From the NCBI RefSeq assembly GCF_016107305.1, contig NZ_RCVR01000006.1, positions 62,001 through 126,000 of the forward strand: a stretch of DNA of 64,000 nt, given 5' to 3'. Below the pieces are notes generated by a model. That model worked only from the letters and a program-made list of their open reading frames with translations. It had not been told where the DNA came from and ran no database searches. The stretch comes from Roseomonas sp. KE2513 (lineage in GTDB: Bacteria; Pseudomonadota; Alphaproteobacteria; Acetobacterales; Acetobacteraceae). Of this stretch, positions 51,318 through 60,690 are shown in pieces. Made by a program: the position numbers and the translations under genes. The stretch's first letter is position 1. Each line of letters begins with the position of its first letter.

Positions 51318-51614
51318 ATGTCCCGCCGCTGCGGCATCACCGGCAAGGGCGTCCAGGCCGGCAACAATGTCAGCCACGCCAACAACAAGTCCCGCCGGCG
51401 CTTCCTGCCCAACCTGCAGGAGGCCTCCTTCTTCTCCGACGTGCTGGGCACCTCGATCCAGATGCGCCTCTCTACCCGTGGCATCCGCACCGTGGAGCAC
51501 AATGGCGGCCTCGACGCCTTCCTGCTGGGCACCCCGGACCGCTCCCTCCCGCCCGAGGCGATGGTGCTGAAGCGCCGGATCGAGCGCGCCCAGGCGAAGA
51601 AGGCCGCTGCCTGA
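51318..51614 (+). CDS. rpmB: 50S ribosomal protein L28
   Basis: This 98-residue basic protein begins [20 protein letters not shown] and continues [13 protein letters not shown], with [19 protein letters not shown], matching alphaproteobacterial bL28 over its length. It is part of the large ribosomal subunit. The ATG at 51318 follows a GGGG-rich leader. A very strong terminator hairpin follows 27 bases after the stop, so it forms a single-gene transcript. Confidence 0.97.
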   Translation: MSRRCGITGKGVQAGNNVSHANNKSRRRFLPNLQEASFFSDVLGTSIQMRLSTRGIRTVEHNGGLDAFLLGTPDRSLPPEAMVLKRRIERAQAKKAAA

Positions 51615-51641
51615 GACGATCCACCCGGATCCGCTGAGTTG

Positions 51642-51677
51642 AACGACGGCGCGAGGAAGTCTCCTCGCGCCGTCGTT
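51642..51677 (+). terminator. Strong hairpin terminator after rpmB
   Basis: A perfect 16-base-pair stem (arms 51642-51657 and 51662-51677) has loop AGTC, followed by ATTTCT. Its strength and place right after a ribosomal-protein gene support termination despite the short T-run. Confidence 0.8.
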
Positions 51678-51735
51678 ATTTCTGGTACCTGACCGTTCAC
51701 GATTCGGCAGGTCTCCCGCTGGCAGTCTGCGCCGC

Positions 51736-52503
51736 ATGGAGACAAAGCTTCTCGTCATGGCGGCGATCTTCGCCGTGCTGGTTCTCGCCGGCGCCGCCTT
51801 CGCACTGAACCGCCTTCGCGCCGCCGAGCGCCGCGCCGACCGGGCCGCGAGCCAAGCGGAGGCGCTCGGGCGGTGCCTGGGCATGATCGCGCGGGAACTC
51901 GAGGCGCCCGGCCTCTCACTGCTGGGCCTCGCCGCCCGCCTGCCGCCCGCGGTGGCGCCGGATGTGGAAACCGAGGCGCGGCGGCTGCTGAACCTTGCGG
52001 AGGAAGTGGCTGACCATTTCCTCTCGCAGCCCGGCTCGCGCGGCCTGGCCGAGAACCGCATCCCGCTCGGCCCCTTGCTGCATGAAACCGTGGGCGCCGT
52101 GTCCCGGCTGATGGGGGATGGGGCGCGCCACTGGCACGTCACGCCCGAGGCGGAGGCGCTGGTCCTGCTCGCCGACCGCCGGGCGCTGCGCCGCGCGCTC
52201 TCCCAGTCTCTCGCGCGCGCGGCACGGGAGACGCGCAGCGGCGACCGGATCGCGCTCCGTGTCGTGCGCGCCGCCGAGACCGTGGCCCTCGTCATCGAGG
52301 ACGAGGGCGCGGGCCTGCCGCGCGACGATCTGTCCGGCCTCGGCGAGGGCACGCGAGGCCTCTCCCTCGGCCTCGCCGCCGCGCGGGAGCTGATGCGGGC
52401 CCATGGGGGGGAGCTGACCCTGGAAGCAGCACCCGGGATCGGCGCGCGCACCTGGCTGACCCTGCCGCGCGGGCGGGTGCTGGAGGATCCAGTCGCGGCC
52501 TAG
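51736..52503 (+). CDS. Membrane-anchored histidine-kinase-like ATPase with degenerate catalytic motifs
   Basis: This 255-residue protein has one N-terminal membrane helix (about 5-25), a short two-helix dimerisation-like segment, then a HATPase_c-like domain. At the H-box position the sequence reads IARELEAPGL, with Arg53 where the phosphoacceptor His should be. The N-box (ALSQSLARAARET) has Arg in place of the key Asn. The D/G1 box EDEGAGLP is intact and a G2-like loop (RGLSLGLAAARE) remains. No response regulator adjoins. It probably acts as a pseudo-kinase or ATP sensor. It converges with the next gene on a shared CTAG. Confidence 0.75.
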   Translation: METKLLVMAAIFAVLVLAGAAFALNRLRAAERRADRAASQAEALGRCLGMIARELEAPGLSLLGLAARLPPAVAPDVETEARRLLNLAEEVADHFLSQPGSRGLAENRIPLGPLLHETVGAVSRLMGDGARHWHVTPEAEALVLLADRRALRRALSQSLARAARETRSGDRIALRVVRAAETVALVIEDEGAGLPRDDLSGLGEGTRGLSLGLAAARELMRAHGGELTLEAAPGIGARTWLTLPRGRVLEDPVAA

Positions 52504-53501
52504 GAGGCGGCAACCTCGTCCGACCAGCCGAGGATCATGAGCAGGGTGCGCTGGAAGAACAGCTGGTTGTCGTCCGAGATGACTGCCACCAGATCGCGCC
52601 CGCCGTGGCGGAAGGCGCTGACGCCCTCCCAGTTGTCGCTTGGCAGCGGCGGGGCGAGGTGGGCGACGAGCCGTCCCTCCACCATTTCGGGCCGTTCGGC
52701 GAGGGGCGGCAGGCGGATGAGGCGGGCCGAGAAGCCCTCGGGGAACTCCGCGTGGCGCTCCAGCACGAGGGCACCGCTGTCGGGCAAGGGGCAGAGGTCG
52801 CTCGGGTCGTGGCCGGGGGCGGGGCGATAGGCGAAGCGGCGCCAAGCCCCGGGACCACCGATCCAGGCGATCCGGGCGGCGTTATCCTCCGGCGCGCGCT
52901 CGCTCTCGGCGATGGCAAGCCAGCGGCCGTCCGGCAGCACGCCCAGCGATTCGAGCCCGCCATTGCCGGGCCAGCCGATGATCCCCGGCGGCGCCTCCAT
53001 CGGCTCGGCATGGCCGTCCAGGTGGCGGTAGCGCCAGATGCGGTGCAAGCGCTCGAAGCCGACGAGCCAGGAGCCATCGGGCAGGGCGGCCAGGCACTCG
53101 GCATCGCCGAGGAAGCCCTGCAGTGGATGGCCAGCGATGTCGCGCAGCGGTCCGGCGCGGGGCGCGTCCAGCCCGAGCGGCGCCCCGTTGGAGGCCAGAA
53201 CGAGCCGGGCCTGGCACCAGCGGCCGCGGTCGCTGATGGAAGTGAGGGTAAGGTCGGGCCCCAGGTGCAGGGCCGAGAGGCCGTCCGCCCCCAGCGCCTC
53301 CGTGTCGATCCGAAGCACGCCGAGCGGGCGCAGCGCCATGCCGGCCAGGGGGTCGGGGAAACCCTCCGGCAGCGGCTCCGGCCGGGTCAGAGGCCCCGGC
53401 AACCCGCAGGAGGAGGCGCCGAGCAGCGCGGCCATGGCCGCCCGTCGCCCAAAGGCTCGCCGCCGCAGGCCCCGTCGCGGGGGCCCGCCCGGCGCGCTCA
53501 C
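52500..53501 (-). CDS. Esterase-like activity of phytase family lipoprotein
   Basis: From GTG 53501 the protein is 333 residues. It has an Arg-rich, Tat-like lipoprotein signal ([20 protein letters not shown]) and then the phytase-like esterase beta-propeller pattern: [40 protein letters not shown] and [23 protein letters not shown] overlaps the cobT stop (GTGA), supporting translational coupling; ATG 53435 would lose the Arg pair. The family is often found beside cobT and rpmB in alphaproteobacteria. Function is poorly defined. Confidence 0.85.
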   Translation of the reverse strand: MSAPGGPPRRGLRRRAFGRRAAMAALLGASSCGLPGPLTRPEPLPEGFPDPLAGMALRPLGVLRIDTEALGADGLSALHLGPDLTLTSISDRGRWCQARLVLASNGAPLGLDAPRAGPLRDIAGHPLQGFLGDAECLAALPDGSWLVGFERLHRIWRYRHLDGHAEPMEAPPGIIGWPGNGGLESLGVLPDGRWLAIAESERAPEDNAARIAWIGGPGAWRRFAYRPAPGHDPSDLCPLPDSGALVLERHAEFPEGFSARLIRLPPLAERPEMVEGRLVAHLAPPLPSDNWEGVSAFRHGGRDLVAVISDDNQLFFQRTLLMILGWSDEVAAS

Positions 53502-55375
53502 ACCATGACCGGGGCGCGCTCCGCGGCCGCGCGGTGCCAGGCCGCCGCCGCGTCCTCGTCGAAGAGCTCGGTCAGCTTCTTCATCATCGTGCCGCCCAGT
53601 TCCTCGGCATCCACGATGGTGACGGCGCGGCGGTAGTAGCGCGTGACGTCGTGGCCGATGCCGATGGCGATCAGCTCCACCAAGTCTCGCCCCTCGATGT
53701 CGCCGATCACCTTGCGGAGGTGGCGTTCGAGATAGTTGCCAGGGTTCACGCTCAGCGTGCTGTCGTCCACCGGCGCGCCGTCCGAGATCACCATCAGGAT
53801 GCGCCGGCGCTCCGGCCGCTGGAGGAGGCGGCGATAGGCCCAGTCGAGCGCCTCGCCGTCGATATTCTCCTTCAGCAGGCCTTCCCGCAGCATCAGGCCG
53901 AGGTTCTTGCGCGCGCGGCGCCAGGGGGCGTCGGCCGCCTTGTAGACGACGTGGCGCAGGTCGTTCAGCCGGCCGGGGTTGCGCGGCTTGCCGTCCTGCA
54001 CCCAGCGCTCGCGCGACTGGCCGCCCTTCCAGGCGCGGGTGGTGAAGCCGAGGATCTCCACCTTTACCGCGCAGCGCTCCAGCGTGCGGGCGAGGATGTC
54101 GCAGCACATGGCGGCCACCGTGATCGGCCGTCCGCGCATGGAGCCCGAGTTGTCGATCAGCAGCGTGACGACGGTGTCGCGGAAGTCCGCCTCACGCTCC
54201 TGCTTGTAGGAGAGGGAGAGCATCGGGTTCACCACGATGCGCGCGAGGCGGGCGGCATCGAGCATCCCTTCCTCCAGGTCGAACTCCCAGGCGCGCTGCT
54301 GCTGCGCGAGGAGACGGCGCTGGAGCCGGTTGGCAAGCTTCGAAACCACGCCCTGCAAGTGGGAGAGCTGCTGGTCGAGCTGCTGGCGAAGCCGGGACAG
54401 TTCCTCGGGGTCGCAGAGGTCATCGGCCGAGACCTCCTCGTCGAATTGGCGGGTGAAGGCGCGGTAGGTGGAGGCGTCGTCGGTGACGGGCACCTCCTTC
54501 CGCTGCTGCGGGCCGCCCGGGCGGTCCTCGCCCTCGGCCGCGGCACCGTCATCCTCCTCCTGCTCGCCGGATTCCTCCTCGCCCGCCTGACCCTCGGTCT
54601 GCTCGGGCTGGGCGCCCAGCGGGTTCTCGGATTCCTGCGGCTTGCTCTCGCCCTCACCGCTCTGGTCCTGAGCGCCGGAGGTCTCGCTGCCCTCGTCCTC
54701 CTGGTCCTGGAACTCCTCGCTCTCTGCCTCGACCTCGGCCTCCGCGAGGTCGAGGGCCGCGAGTAGCTTGCGGGCGGCGCGGCCGAAGGCCTCCTGGTCC
54801 TCGGCGGCGCCAGCCATCTCGGCCAGGGCCTGGTCGGCGCGCTCGCCCAGCGTGTCGCGCCAGAGATCGACCACGCGCTTTGCAGCCTCGGGCACGGGCT
54901 CGCCGGTCAGCTGCTCCCGCGCCAGCAGGGAGAGCGCCGCGGTGAGCGGCAGCTGATCCTTGCGGGTCATGCGGTCGTAGCCCTCGGCCTCTGCCTGCTC
55001 GTTCAGGCGGGCACGGAGGTTGGCGGCGACGCCGGACATGTGGCGGCCGCCCACGGCCTCCACCCGGGCCTGCTCCAGCGCGTCGAAGACCTCCCGCGCC
55101 TCGCGGCGGCCAGGGGTGCGAGCGGCGTGGGTGGCCTCGTCGTGGTGGCGGAGCTTGAGGGCCACGGAATCGGCCGCGCCGCGCAGCCGGGCCATCTCGG
55201 CCGGCGGCAGGGCGCGGGTGGGCAGCGGCAGGCGGGCGCGCTTGCCGGCAAGGCCGGAGGGGCCGGGCTGGAAGGCGACCTGCACGTCGTTGGAGCGCGC
55301 GATGGCGCGCAGCGTGCCGGCGGTGGCACGCTTGAACTCCTCCTGCCGGGTGGTGTCCTTGTTGCTGCCGCTCAT
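53498..55375 (-). CDS. cobT: Aerobic cobaltochelatase subunit CobT
   Basis: This 625-residue protein has an N-terminal CobT domain (about 1-220), a long acidic Glu/Asp/Gln-rich linker (about 225-310), and a C-terminal von Willebrand A domain with the metal-ion site [17 protein letters not shown] (about 402-418). CobT forms the AAA/VWA chaperone with CobS that inserts cobalt into hydrogenobyrinate diamide with CobN. The start ATG overlaps the GST-like gene stop. Order is cobS, GST-like, cobT, esterase-like gene. Confidence 0.96.
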   Translation of the reverse strand: MSGSNKDTTRQEEFKRATAGTLRAIARSNDVQVAFQPGPSGLAGKRARLPLPTRALPPAEMARLRGAADSVALKLRHHDEATHAARTPGRREAREVFDALEQARVEAVGGRHMSGVAANLRARLNEQAEAEGYDRMTRKDQLPLTAALSLLAREQLTGEPVPEAAKRVVDLWRDTLGERADQALAEMAGAAEDQEAFGRAARKLLAALDLAEAEVEAESEEFQDQEDEGSETSGAQDQSGEGESKPQESENPLGAQPEQTEGQAGEEESGEQEEDDGAAAEGEDRPGGPQQRKEVPVTDDASTYRAFTRQFDEEVSADDLCDPEELSRLRQQLDQQLSHLQGVVSKLANRLQRRLLAQQQRAWEFDLEEGMLDAARLARIVVNPMLSLSYKQEREADFRDTVVTLLIDNSGSMRGRPITVAAMCCDILARTLERCAVKVEILGFTTRAWKGGQSRERWVQDGKPRNPGRLNDLRHVVYKAADAPWRRARKNLGLMLREGLLKENIDGEALDWAYRRLLQRPERRRILMVISDGAPVDDSTLSVNPGNYLERHLRKVIGDIEGRDLVELIAIGIGHDVTRYYRRAVTIVDAEELGGTMMKKLTELFDEDAAAAWHRAAAERAPVMV

Positions 55376-56007
55376 TGTGGCGCGGCTCCCTTGCGGATGG
55401 CGGCCCCCCGGGCGGGGCGGGCCTCGATGGCGGTGAGGTAGCGGGCGATGCCGGGGCCGGGGCGGAACATGCCCCATTCGGTGATCCAGGCGAGCAGCCC
55501 GCCGATGAGGATATCGGCCGCGGTGAAGTGCTCACCCAGCAGCCAGGGGCCGGTCTCGAGGCCCGCCTCGATACGGGCCGCGACCTCCGGCAGGGGCGGC
55601 CAGCCAAGGGCGCGGGCGGGCGCCGCCTGAGCGCGGGGGAAGGCCAGATCGGCAATGGCGGGTTCCAGCACGCCGGAGGCGGTGGCCATCCAGGTCGTGT
55701 AGGCCGCGCGCGCGGGCGTATCGACGGGGGGCGCAAGCGCCGCGTCGGGCAGGGTGTCCGCGACATAGGCCGCAATGGCCGCGGCCTCCGTCACCACCAC
55801 TCCGTGCCAGTCGCCGGAGGGGCCACGGTCGACGAGCGCAGGCAGCTTTCCGGCCGGGTTGATCCGGAGGTAATCGGCGGCCTTGTGGGTCGCCGCCTCC
55901 ATGTCGTGCCACTCGAGCTCGTAGTCCGCCCCCGCCTCCTCCAGCAGCCAGAGGCTGCCGGCGGAGCGGGTCTTCGGGGCGTGGTGCAGCAGGAAGCGCG
56001 CCGCCAC
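55372..56007 (-). CDS. Glutathione S-transferase family protein inserted between cobS and cobT
   Basis: From GTG 56007 the protein is 211 residues. Its N-terminal thioredoxin-like domain starts [20 protein letters not shown], followed by [14 protein letters not shown] with the cis-Pro, and [14 protein letters not shown] with the Glu/Ser-like GSH contact; then comes an all-helical C-terminal domain ([19 protein letters not shown]). It would conjugate or isomerise with glutathione. It begins 9 bases after the cobS stop and overlaps the cobT start, so it is embedded in the cob operon. The usual catalytic Ser/Tyr is not obvious. Confidence 0.87.
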   Translation of the reverse strand: MAARFLLHHAPKTRSAGSLWLLEEAGADYELEWHDMEAATHKAADYLRINPAGKLPALVDRGPSGDWHGVVVTEAAAIAAYVADTLPDAALAPPVDTPARAAYTTWMATASGVLEPAIADLAFPRAQAAPARALGWPPLPEVAARIEAGLETGPWLLGEHFTAADILIGGLLAWITEWGMFRPGPGIARYLTAIEARPARGAAIRKGAAPQ

Positions 56008-56015
56008 GGTGCGGC

Positions 56016-57035
56016 TTACCGCTTGACGTAGAGACCCGTCGGGATCTCCTCGTTGAAGCAGCGCTGGTAGTACTCTGCGACGGTGGAGCGCTCGGCCTCG
56101 TCGCACTTGTTGAGGAAGGTGAGGCGGAAGGCGAAGCCGACATCGCCGAAGATCCGCGCGTTCTCGGCCCAGGTGATGACCGTGCGCGGGGACATGACGG
56201 TGGAGATGTCGCCCGCGATGAAGCCGGCGCGGGTGAGGTCGGCCAGCGCCACCATCGCCTCGATCTGCTTGCGGTTCTTCGCGTCACTCTCGGCGATGCC
56301 GAGCTTGGCCATGACAATCCCAGTTTCCTGCGCGTGCGGCAGGTAGTTGAGCGTCGCCACGATGTTCCAGCGGTCCATCTGGCCCTGATTGATCTGCTGG
56401 GTGCCGTGATAGAGGCCGGTCGTGTCACCCAGGCCCACCGTGTTGGCGGTGGCGAAGAGGCGGAAGGCCGGGTTCGGGCGGATGACGCGGTTCTGGTCGA
56501 GCAGCGTCAGCTTGCCCTCGACCTCCAGCACGCGCTGGATGACGAACATCACGTCCGGGCGGCCGGCGTCGTACTCGTCGAAGACCATGGCGCAGGGGTG
56601 CTGCAGGGCCCAAGGAAGGATGCCTTCCTTGAACTCCGTCACCTGCTTGCCGTCCTTCAGCACGATCGCGTCCTTGCCGACGAGGTCGATGCGGGAGATG
56701 TGGCTGTCGAGGTTCACGCGCAGGCAGGGCCAGTTCAGCCGCGCCGCCACCTGCTCGATATGCGTGGACTTGCCCGTCCCGTGATAGCCCTGGACCATGA
56801 CGCGGCGGTTGAAGGCAAAGCCCGCGAGGATCGCAAGGGTGGTGTCGCGGTCGAAGCGGTAGGTCTCGTCCAGCTCGGGCACGTGGTCCATGCGGACGGA
56901 GAAGCCCGGCACCATCATATCGCTCTCGATGCCGAAGGCGTCGCGGACCGACACCTGCACGTCCGGCTGGTCGATGGTTCCGGTGGGCGAGACGGCGGCG
57001 TTGCGGCTCTCGGCGATGCTGGCGACCTTGTTCAT
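56016..57035 (-). CDS. cobS: Aerobic cobaltochelatase subunit CobS
   Basis: This 339-residue MoxR-like AAA ATPase has [17 protein letters not shown], Walker [18 protein letters not shown] (about 80-96), Walker [18 protein letters not shown] (about 150-165) and sensor [14 protein letters not shown]. It is the ATPase partner of CobT in cobalt insertion. I start at ATG 57035 (MNKVASIAE); the longer frame to 57113 overlaps the J-domain gene end. The GST-like and cobT genes follow. Confidence 0.96.
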   Translation of the reverse strand: MNKVASIAESRNAAVSPTGTIDQPDVQVSVRDAFGIESDMMVPGFSVRMDHVPELDETYRFDRDTTLAILAGFAFNRRVMVQGYHGTGKSTHIEQVAARLNWPCLRVNLDSHISRIDLVGKDAIVLKDGKQVTEFKEGILPWALQHPCAMVFDEYDAGRPDVMFVIQRVLEVEGKLTLLDQNRVIRPNPAFRLFATANTVGLGDTTGLYHGTQQINQGQMDRWNIVATLNYLPHAQETGIVMAKLGIAESDAKNRKQIEAMVALADLTRAGFIAGDISTVMSPRTVITWAENARIFGDVGFAFRLTFLNKCDEAERSTVAEYYQRCFNEEIPTGLYVKR

Positions 57036-57084
57036 GGGCGGGTTCGATTCCGTGAGAAGGTGGTGGCCGGCATGCCCTTCGGGG

Positions 57085-57675
57085 TCAGGCTGCCTGGCTC
57101 GGCTGGGGTGCAAGCGTCGCGAGGCGCTTGCGGATAAGGCTATAGGCGCGGTTGATGTCCTTCAGCCGCTCCTCGGAGGACTTGTCGCCGCCATTGGCGT
57201 CCGGGTGGAAACGCTTGGCGAGTTCCTTATAACGCGCCCGCAGCCCGGTCTCGTCCACCGGCCAGCCGAGGCCGAGCACGTCGAGCGCGGCGCGAAGCTC
57301 CGGCGGGGCCTCCCGCGCGGTCTTCTTCGGCGTCGGCTTTGTGTCGGCGAAGAGGCCGAGCGGGTCGCGCATCGCTTCAGGCCCGAGATGGGCCTGCGCG
57401 CCCAATCGGCCAAGGGGCCAGGTGGGGCGTTGCCAGCCGGAATCGTCGCGAAGGTTCTGCTCGATCTCCTCGGGCGTCATCCCGCGGTAGAAGTCCCAGG
57501 CCTGGTTGTAGGCACGGACATGTTCGAGGCAAAAATGGTAATAGTCGCGCAGGCGTGACCTGTCCCGCGGAGCACGGAACTCGCCTACGGCCTCGCAGCC
57601 GGGCGCGTCGCAGTTACGCGCCGTGGTGCCTGGAGGAACGGTGGATCGGGGGGGTGCTGCGCCGCGTCGGGCCAT
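57085..57675 (-). CDS. J-domain (DnaJ-like) protein
   Basis: This protein of about 196 residues begins [12 protein letters not shown], has a [17 protein letters not shown] cysteine segment (about 20-37), a central helical part ([21 protein letters not shown]) and a C-terminal J domain with the Hsp70-stimulating HPD tripeptide in [15 protein letters not shown] (about 148-162). It would recruit DnaK. This gene commonly sits upstream of cobS in alphaproteobacteria. An AAGG site precedes ATG 57675; ATG 57714 is possible. Divergent from bolA. Confidence 0.9.
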   Translation of the reverse strand: MARRGAAPPRSTVPPGTTARNCDAPGCEAVGEFRAPRDRSRLRDYYHFCLEHVRAYNQAWDFYRGMTPEEIEQNLRDDSGWQRPTWPLGRLGAQAHLGPEAMRDPLGLFADTKPTPKKTAREAPPELRAALDVLGLGWPVDETGLRARYKELAKRFHPDANGGDKSSEERLKDINRAYSLIRKRLATLAPQPSQAA

Positions 57676-57784
57676 GATGGGGAGCCTTATGATCGCAGCC
57701 GCCCCTGCCGGCAAGGCTGGAAACGCGCCGTCTGCCGCGCCCCCAAGACATGGAAATCCTTCCCCTTATGAGCAATACCGCCCT

Positions 57785-58072
57785 ATGACCTCGACCGAAC
57801 CCGCCTCCCGCGCCGACCGCCTCCGCGCTACCCTGCTGCACGCCTTCCCGGGCGCGGAGGTGCTGGTGCGCGATGACAGCGCCCTTCATGCCGGCCATGC
57901 CGGGGCGGCGCCGGGCGGGGAGACGCATTTCGCCGTGCACGTGGTGGCGCCGGGCTTCGCGGGCATGACGCGGCTCGCCCGGTCGCGGGCGGTGCACGCT
58001 GCGCTGGCGGCGGAGTTCGGCGGCGGGATGCACGCGCTGGCGCTGGAACTGCGCGCGCCGGGGGAGGCGTAG
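57785..58072 (+). CDS. bolA: BolA family protein
   Basis: This 95-residue protein has SRADRLRATLLHAFPGAEVLVRDD, then DSALHAGHAGAAPGGETHFAV and a C-terminal RSRAVHAALAAEF helix, the BolA/IbaG fold. BolA proteins pair with monothiol glutaredoxins in iron-sulfur handling. The ATG overlaps the stop of a six-codon frame (57768-57788, MSNTAL), a possible leader peptide. Divergent from the J-domain gene; 7 bases separate it from the convergent DUF2889 gene. Confidence 0.92.
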   Translation: MTSTEPASRADRLRATLLHAFPGAEVLVRDDSALHAGHAGAAPGGETHFAVHVVAPGFAGMTRLARSRAVHAALAAEFGGGMHALALELRAPGEA

Positions 58073-58079
58073 CGGGCGC

Positions 58080-58634
58080 TCAGCCCGGCTCGGCGGCACC
58101 CCAGCGCTTCGTCACGATCGGGCTGTCCGGCGCATAGGCGAGGCAGGTGCCGATCATCCGGTCCCGCGCTGCCTTCGCCGCCTCCGGGTCGTCCCGCTCG
58201 CGCTTGCGGCGCACGGGGTAGACCGTCTGGAAGGCGACGGTCGCCATCTGCGCGAGCATCTCCCGTAGATGGGTGCAGCCGTGGGAGCCGCCCACCCGCT
58301 CCTTTACCGCGCGGGTGAAGCCCGGCCCGATCCGCACCCCCGCGAGGGCCGCGAAGTTCGGCGCGGCCATGGGACAGATGTCATAGGGGGAGAAGTCGGT
58401 GGCGGCCTCGCAGGCGGTGATCATGAGGTCGTCGTCCACCGTCAGGCGCAGCCACATGCCGTGCAGCGCCTCCCCGGGCTGGATCGTGCCGCGGTCGAGG
58501 TTCTCGAAAGGGTAGGTCTTCGTATCGACCAGGTGCCCCTCGATGTCGAAGAGACCGTCGGCACGGCGGTAGCCGTGCATGGTGATCTCGCGCCGGTGAA
58601 GGGGTTCACGCTCGGCAGGGGCGGAAAGGGGCAT
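58080..58634 (-). CDS. DUF2889 family protein
   Basis: This protein of about 184 residues has REPLHRREITMHGYRRADGL, LVDTKTYPFENLDRG, PGEALHGMWLRLTVDD and CTHLREMLAQMATVAFQT, the pattern of DUF2889. The Cys and His in GCTHL are conserved in the family. No signal peptide; function unknown, with no catalytic mechanism established. It lies 53 bases downstream of aroKB on the same strand. The start is uncertain; a TTG 12 bases upstream is an alternative. Confidence 0.82.
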   Translation of the reverse strand: MPLSAPAEREPLHRREITMHGYRRADGLFDIEGHLVDTKTYPFENLDRGTIQPGEALHGMWLRLTVDDDLMITACEAATDFSPYDICPMAAPNFAALAGVRIGPGFTRAVKERVGGSHGCTHLREMLAQMATVAFQTVYPVRRKRERDDPEAAKAARDRMIGTCLAYAPDSPIVTKRWGAAEPG

Positions 58635-58687
58635 GGTGCGGTGCAAGGTAAGGCCGCCCGGGGTCCAGGACCAGGGGCGGCGGCGCT

Positions 58688-60313
58688 TCAGCTCGCCCCC
58701 TCGTCCCGGAGCAGCGCCTCCACCTGCTCGGACGGCACGTCTCCAGTGGTGAAGGCGCCGCCGGCCTCGCGCATGAGGACGAAGCGCATCGCGCCGTCCC
58801 GCACCTTCTTGTCCTTCCTCATGCGCCCGAGCAGCGCCTCGGCTGAGAAGCCGCGGGGCAGGTCGCAGAGGCGCGCGGGCAGGCCGACCGTCGCCAGGTG
58901 CTCCATCACCCGCCCCGGCCATTCCTGCGAGCAGTGGCCGAGCCGGGCCGAGAGGCTGGCCGCGAGGCCAAGGCCGACCGCGACCGCCTCCCCGTGCAGC
59001 AGCGTGCCGTCGTAGCCGCACTCGGCCTCCAGCGCGTGGGCGAAGGTGTGGCCGAGGTTGAGCAGGGCGCGGCCGCCCTCCGGCGCCTCCTCCCGCTCGT
59101 CGGCCACGACCACCCCGGCCTTTAGGCGGCAGGATTCGAGCACGGCGTGGCGCAGCGCCTCCGGGTCGCCGGCCATGGCGGCCGGGCCCTGGGCCTCGCA
59201 CCAATCCCAGAGCGGGCCTTGGAGCAGCCCGTGCTTCGCAACCTCCCCCCAGCCCGCGCGCAGCTCGCGCCGCGGCAGGGTGGCGAGAGTGTCGGTATCG
59301 GCCAGCACGATCCGCGGCTGGTGGAAGGCGCCGGCGAGGTTCTTGCCCGCGCGCAGGTTCACCCCGGTCTTGCCGCCGACCGAGCTGTCCACCTGCGAGA
59401 GCAGCGTGGTCGGCACCTGCACGAAGGGCAGGCCGCGCAGCGCGACGGCGGCCGCGAAGCCCGCGAGGTCCCCCACCACCCCGCCGCCGAGGGCGATCAC
59501 GGTCGTCTTCCGGTCCGCGCCGCCGGCGAGCAGGCCTTCCAGCACCTCCTCCAGCATGGCCATGCGCTTGGAACCCTCGCCCGGCGGCACCAGCACCTCG
59601 GCGCGGAGAGCGAAGCCACCCTCGGCGAGGCCGGCGCGCAGGGTAGGCAGGTGCAGCCCGGCGACCGAGGCGTCCGAGACCACCGCCACCCGGCGGGAGG
59701 GCAAATGCGGCGCCAGCAGCCCACCCGCGCGCGCCAGCAGGCCGGAGCCCACCACCACCTCATAGGCGTCGGTCGAAAGGGCGACCGGCAGCCGCGCCGG
59801 CCGCTGCCAGCCGAGGATGGCCCGCTCCACCCGGAGCGTCGTCACCTCCGGCGCGTCGTCGCCGCAGTCGATCGAGAGGTCGGCCTCGGCGTAGAAGGGG
59901 TAGCGGGCGGCCATGAGGCCCCGCAGCACCTCCTCCGGGTCGCGCCCGATGAAGAGGGGGCGGTTGCTGCGCCCGACGATGCGCCGCTTCAGCACGGGGA
60001 TATCGGCCCGCAGCCAGAGCGTGACCGCCCCGGCCTCGCGCAGGGCGCGGCGGGTGCGGGCATCCGCATAGGCGCCGCCACCCGTGGCCAGCACGACCGG
60101 CGGGCCGGCCGCGATTCGGCTGATCACCCGGCGCTCGCCGTCCCGGAAATGGGCCTCGCCGTAGCGGGCGAAGATTTCCGCAACGGTCATGCCGGCCGCG
60201 TTCTCGATCTCGGTGTCGGCGTCGAGGAAGGGCAGGCCGAGGCGCGCGGCCAGGCGCTTGCCGATCGCGGACTTCCCTGCCCCTGGCATGCCCACGAGGA
60301 CGATGCTGTGCAT
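58688..60313 (-). CDS. aroKB: Bifunctional shikimate kinase / 3-dehydroquinate synthase (AroK-AroB fusion)
   Basis: One frame of about 541 residues encodes two enzymes. Residues about 1-165 are shikimate kinase: Walker A VGMPGAGKSAIGKRLA, FRDGERRVI, VVLATGGGAYAD. After a short linker (WQRPARLPVALSTDAYEV) residues about 175-540 are 3-dehydroquinate synthase: VIALGGGVVGDLAGFAAAV, PTTLLSQVDSSVGGKTGVN, LLNLGHTFAHALE and LHGEAVAVGLG. They catalyse steps 5 and 2 of the shikimate pathway. No stop or frameshift separates them. GTG 60421 is an alternative start adding 36 residues. Confidence 0.93.
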   Translation of the reverse strand: MHSIVLVGMPGAGKSAIGKRLAARLGLPFLDADTEIENAAGMTVAEIFARYGEAHFRDGERRVISRIAAGPPVVLATGGGAYADARTRRALREAGAVTLWLRADIPVLKRRIVGRSNRPLFIGRDPEEVLRGLMAARYPFYAEADLSIDCGDDAPEVTTLRVERAILGWQRPARLPVALSTDAYEVVVGSGLLARAGGLLAPHLPSRRVAVVSDASVAGLHLPTLRAGLAEGGFALRAEVLVPPGEGSKRMAMLEEVLEGLLAGGADRKTTVIALGGGVVGDLAGFAAAVALRGLPFVQVPTTLLSQVDSSVGGKTGVNLRAGKNLAGAFHQPRIVLADTDTLATLPRRELRAGWGEVAKHGLLQGPLWDWCEAQGPAAMAGDPEALRHAVLESCRLKAGVVVADEREEAPEGGRALLNLGHTFAHALEAECGYDGTLLHGEAVAVGLGLAASLSARLGHCSQEWPGRVMEHLATVGLPARLCDLPRGFSAEALLGRMRKDKKVRDGAMRFVLMREAGGAFTTGDVPSEQVEALLRDEGAS

Positions 60314-60516
60314 AGGGCTGTGCGACGGCCGCGCCGCCGCAGCCCGGGGGGCGGAGGGTGGCCCTTCGGTCGCTTCGGCGTCCGTCGTGGCGGGGAGGGG
60401 ATCGGCGAGGTTGCGTGACACGGCGCGCGACGCTAGCACAAGCCGGACGCCGCGTCGTCCGCGCGGCCGCCAGAGAGTCGCGCCGCGCGGCGCACCCCGG
60501 GGAAGCCGATTACCTG

Positions 60517-60663
60517 ATGTTCCGACGCCCCATCCTCGTGGTGATCCTCCTCCTGGTGGGCCTTCTCGTCGCGGGCCTGCTCGCCGTCGGCGCCTTCCCG
60601 CCGGGCGTGAAGCAGCAGCCGGTGGAGCGCGTGCTGCCGAACGACCGCTTCGGCCCCCGCTGA
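60517..60663 (+). CDS. Short single-pass membrane protein upstream of xerD
   Basis: This 48-residue protein starts MFRRPILVVILLLVGLLVAG, giving one membrane helix (about 4-25), then FPPGVKQQPVERVLPNDRF. It ends 27 bases before xerD on the same strand. A longer frame to 60358 is Arg-rich and overlaps the start region of aroKB, so I prefer ATG 60517. The family is unknown; the Lys-Gln-Gln-Pro tail would face the periplasm or cytoplasm depending on insertion. Confidence 0.6.
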   Translation: MFRRPILVVILLLVGLLVAGLLAVGAFPPGVKQQPVERVLPNDRFGPR

Positions 60664-60690
60664 ACCCCGTGTCACCGTGAATGCGGGCGT

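Noticed and set aside
57036-57084. Cobalamin riboswitch before cobS
   Set aside because: The gap to the upstream gene is only 49 bases and lacks the B12-box; a full riboswitch cannot fit.
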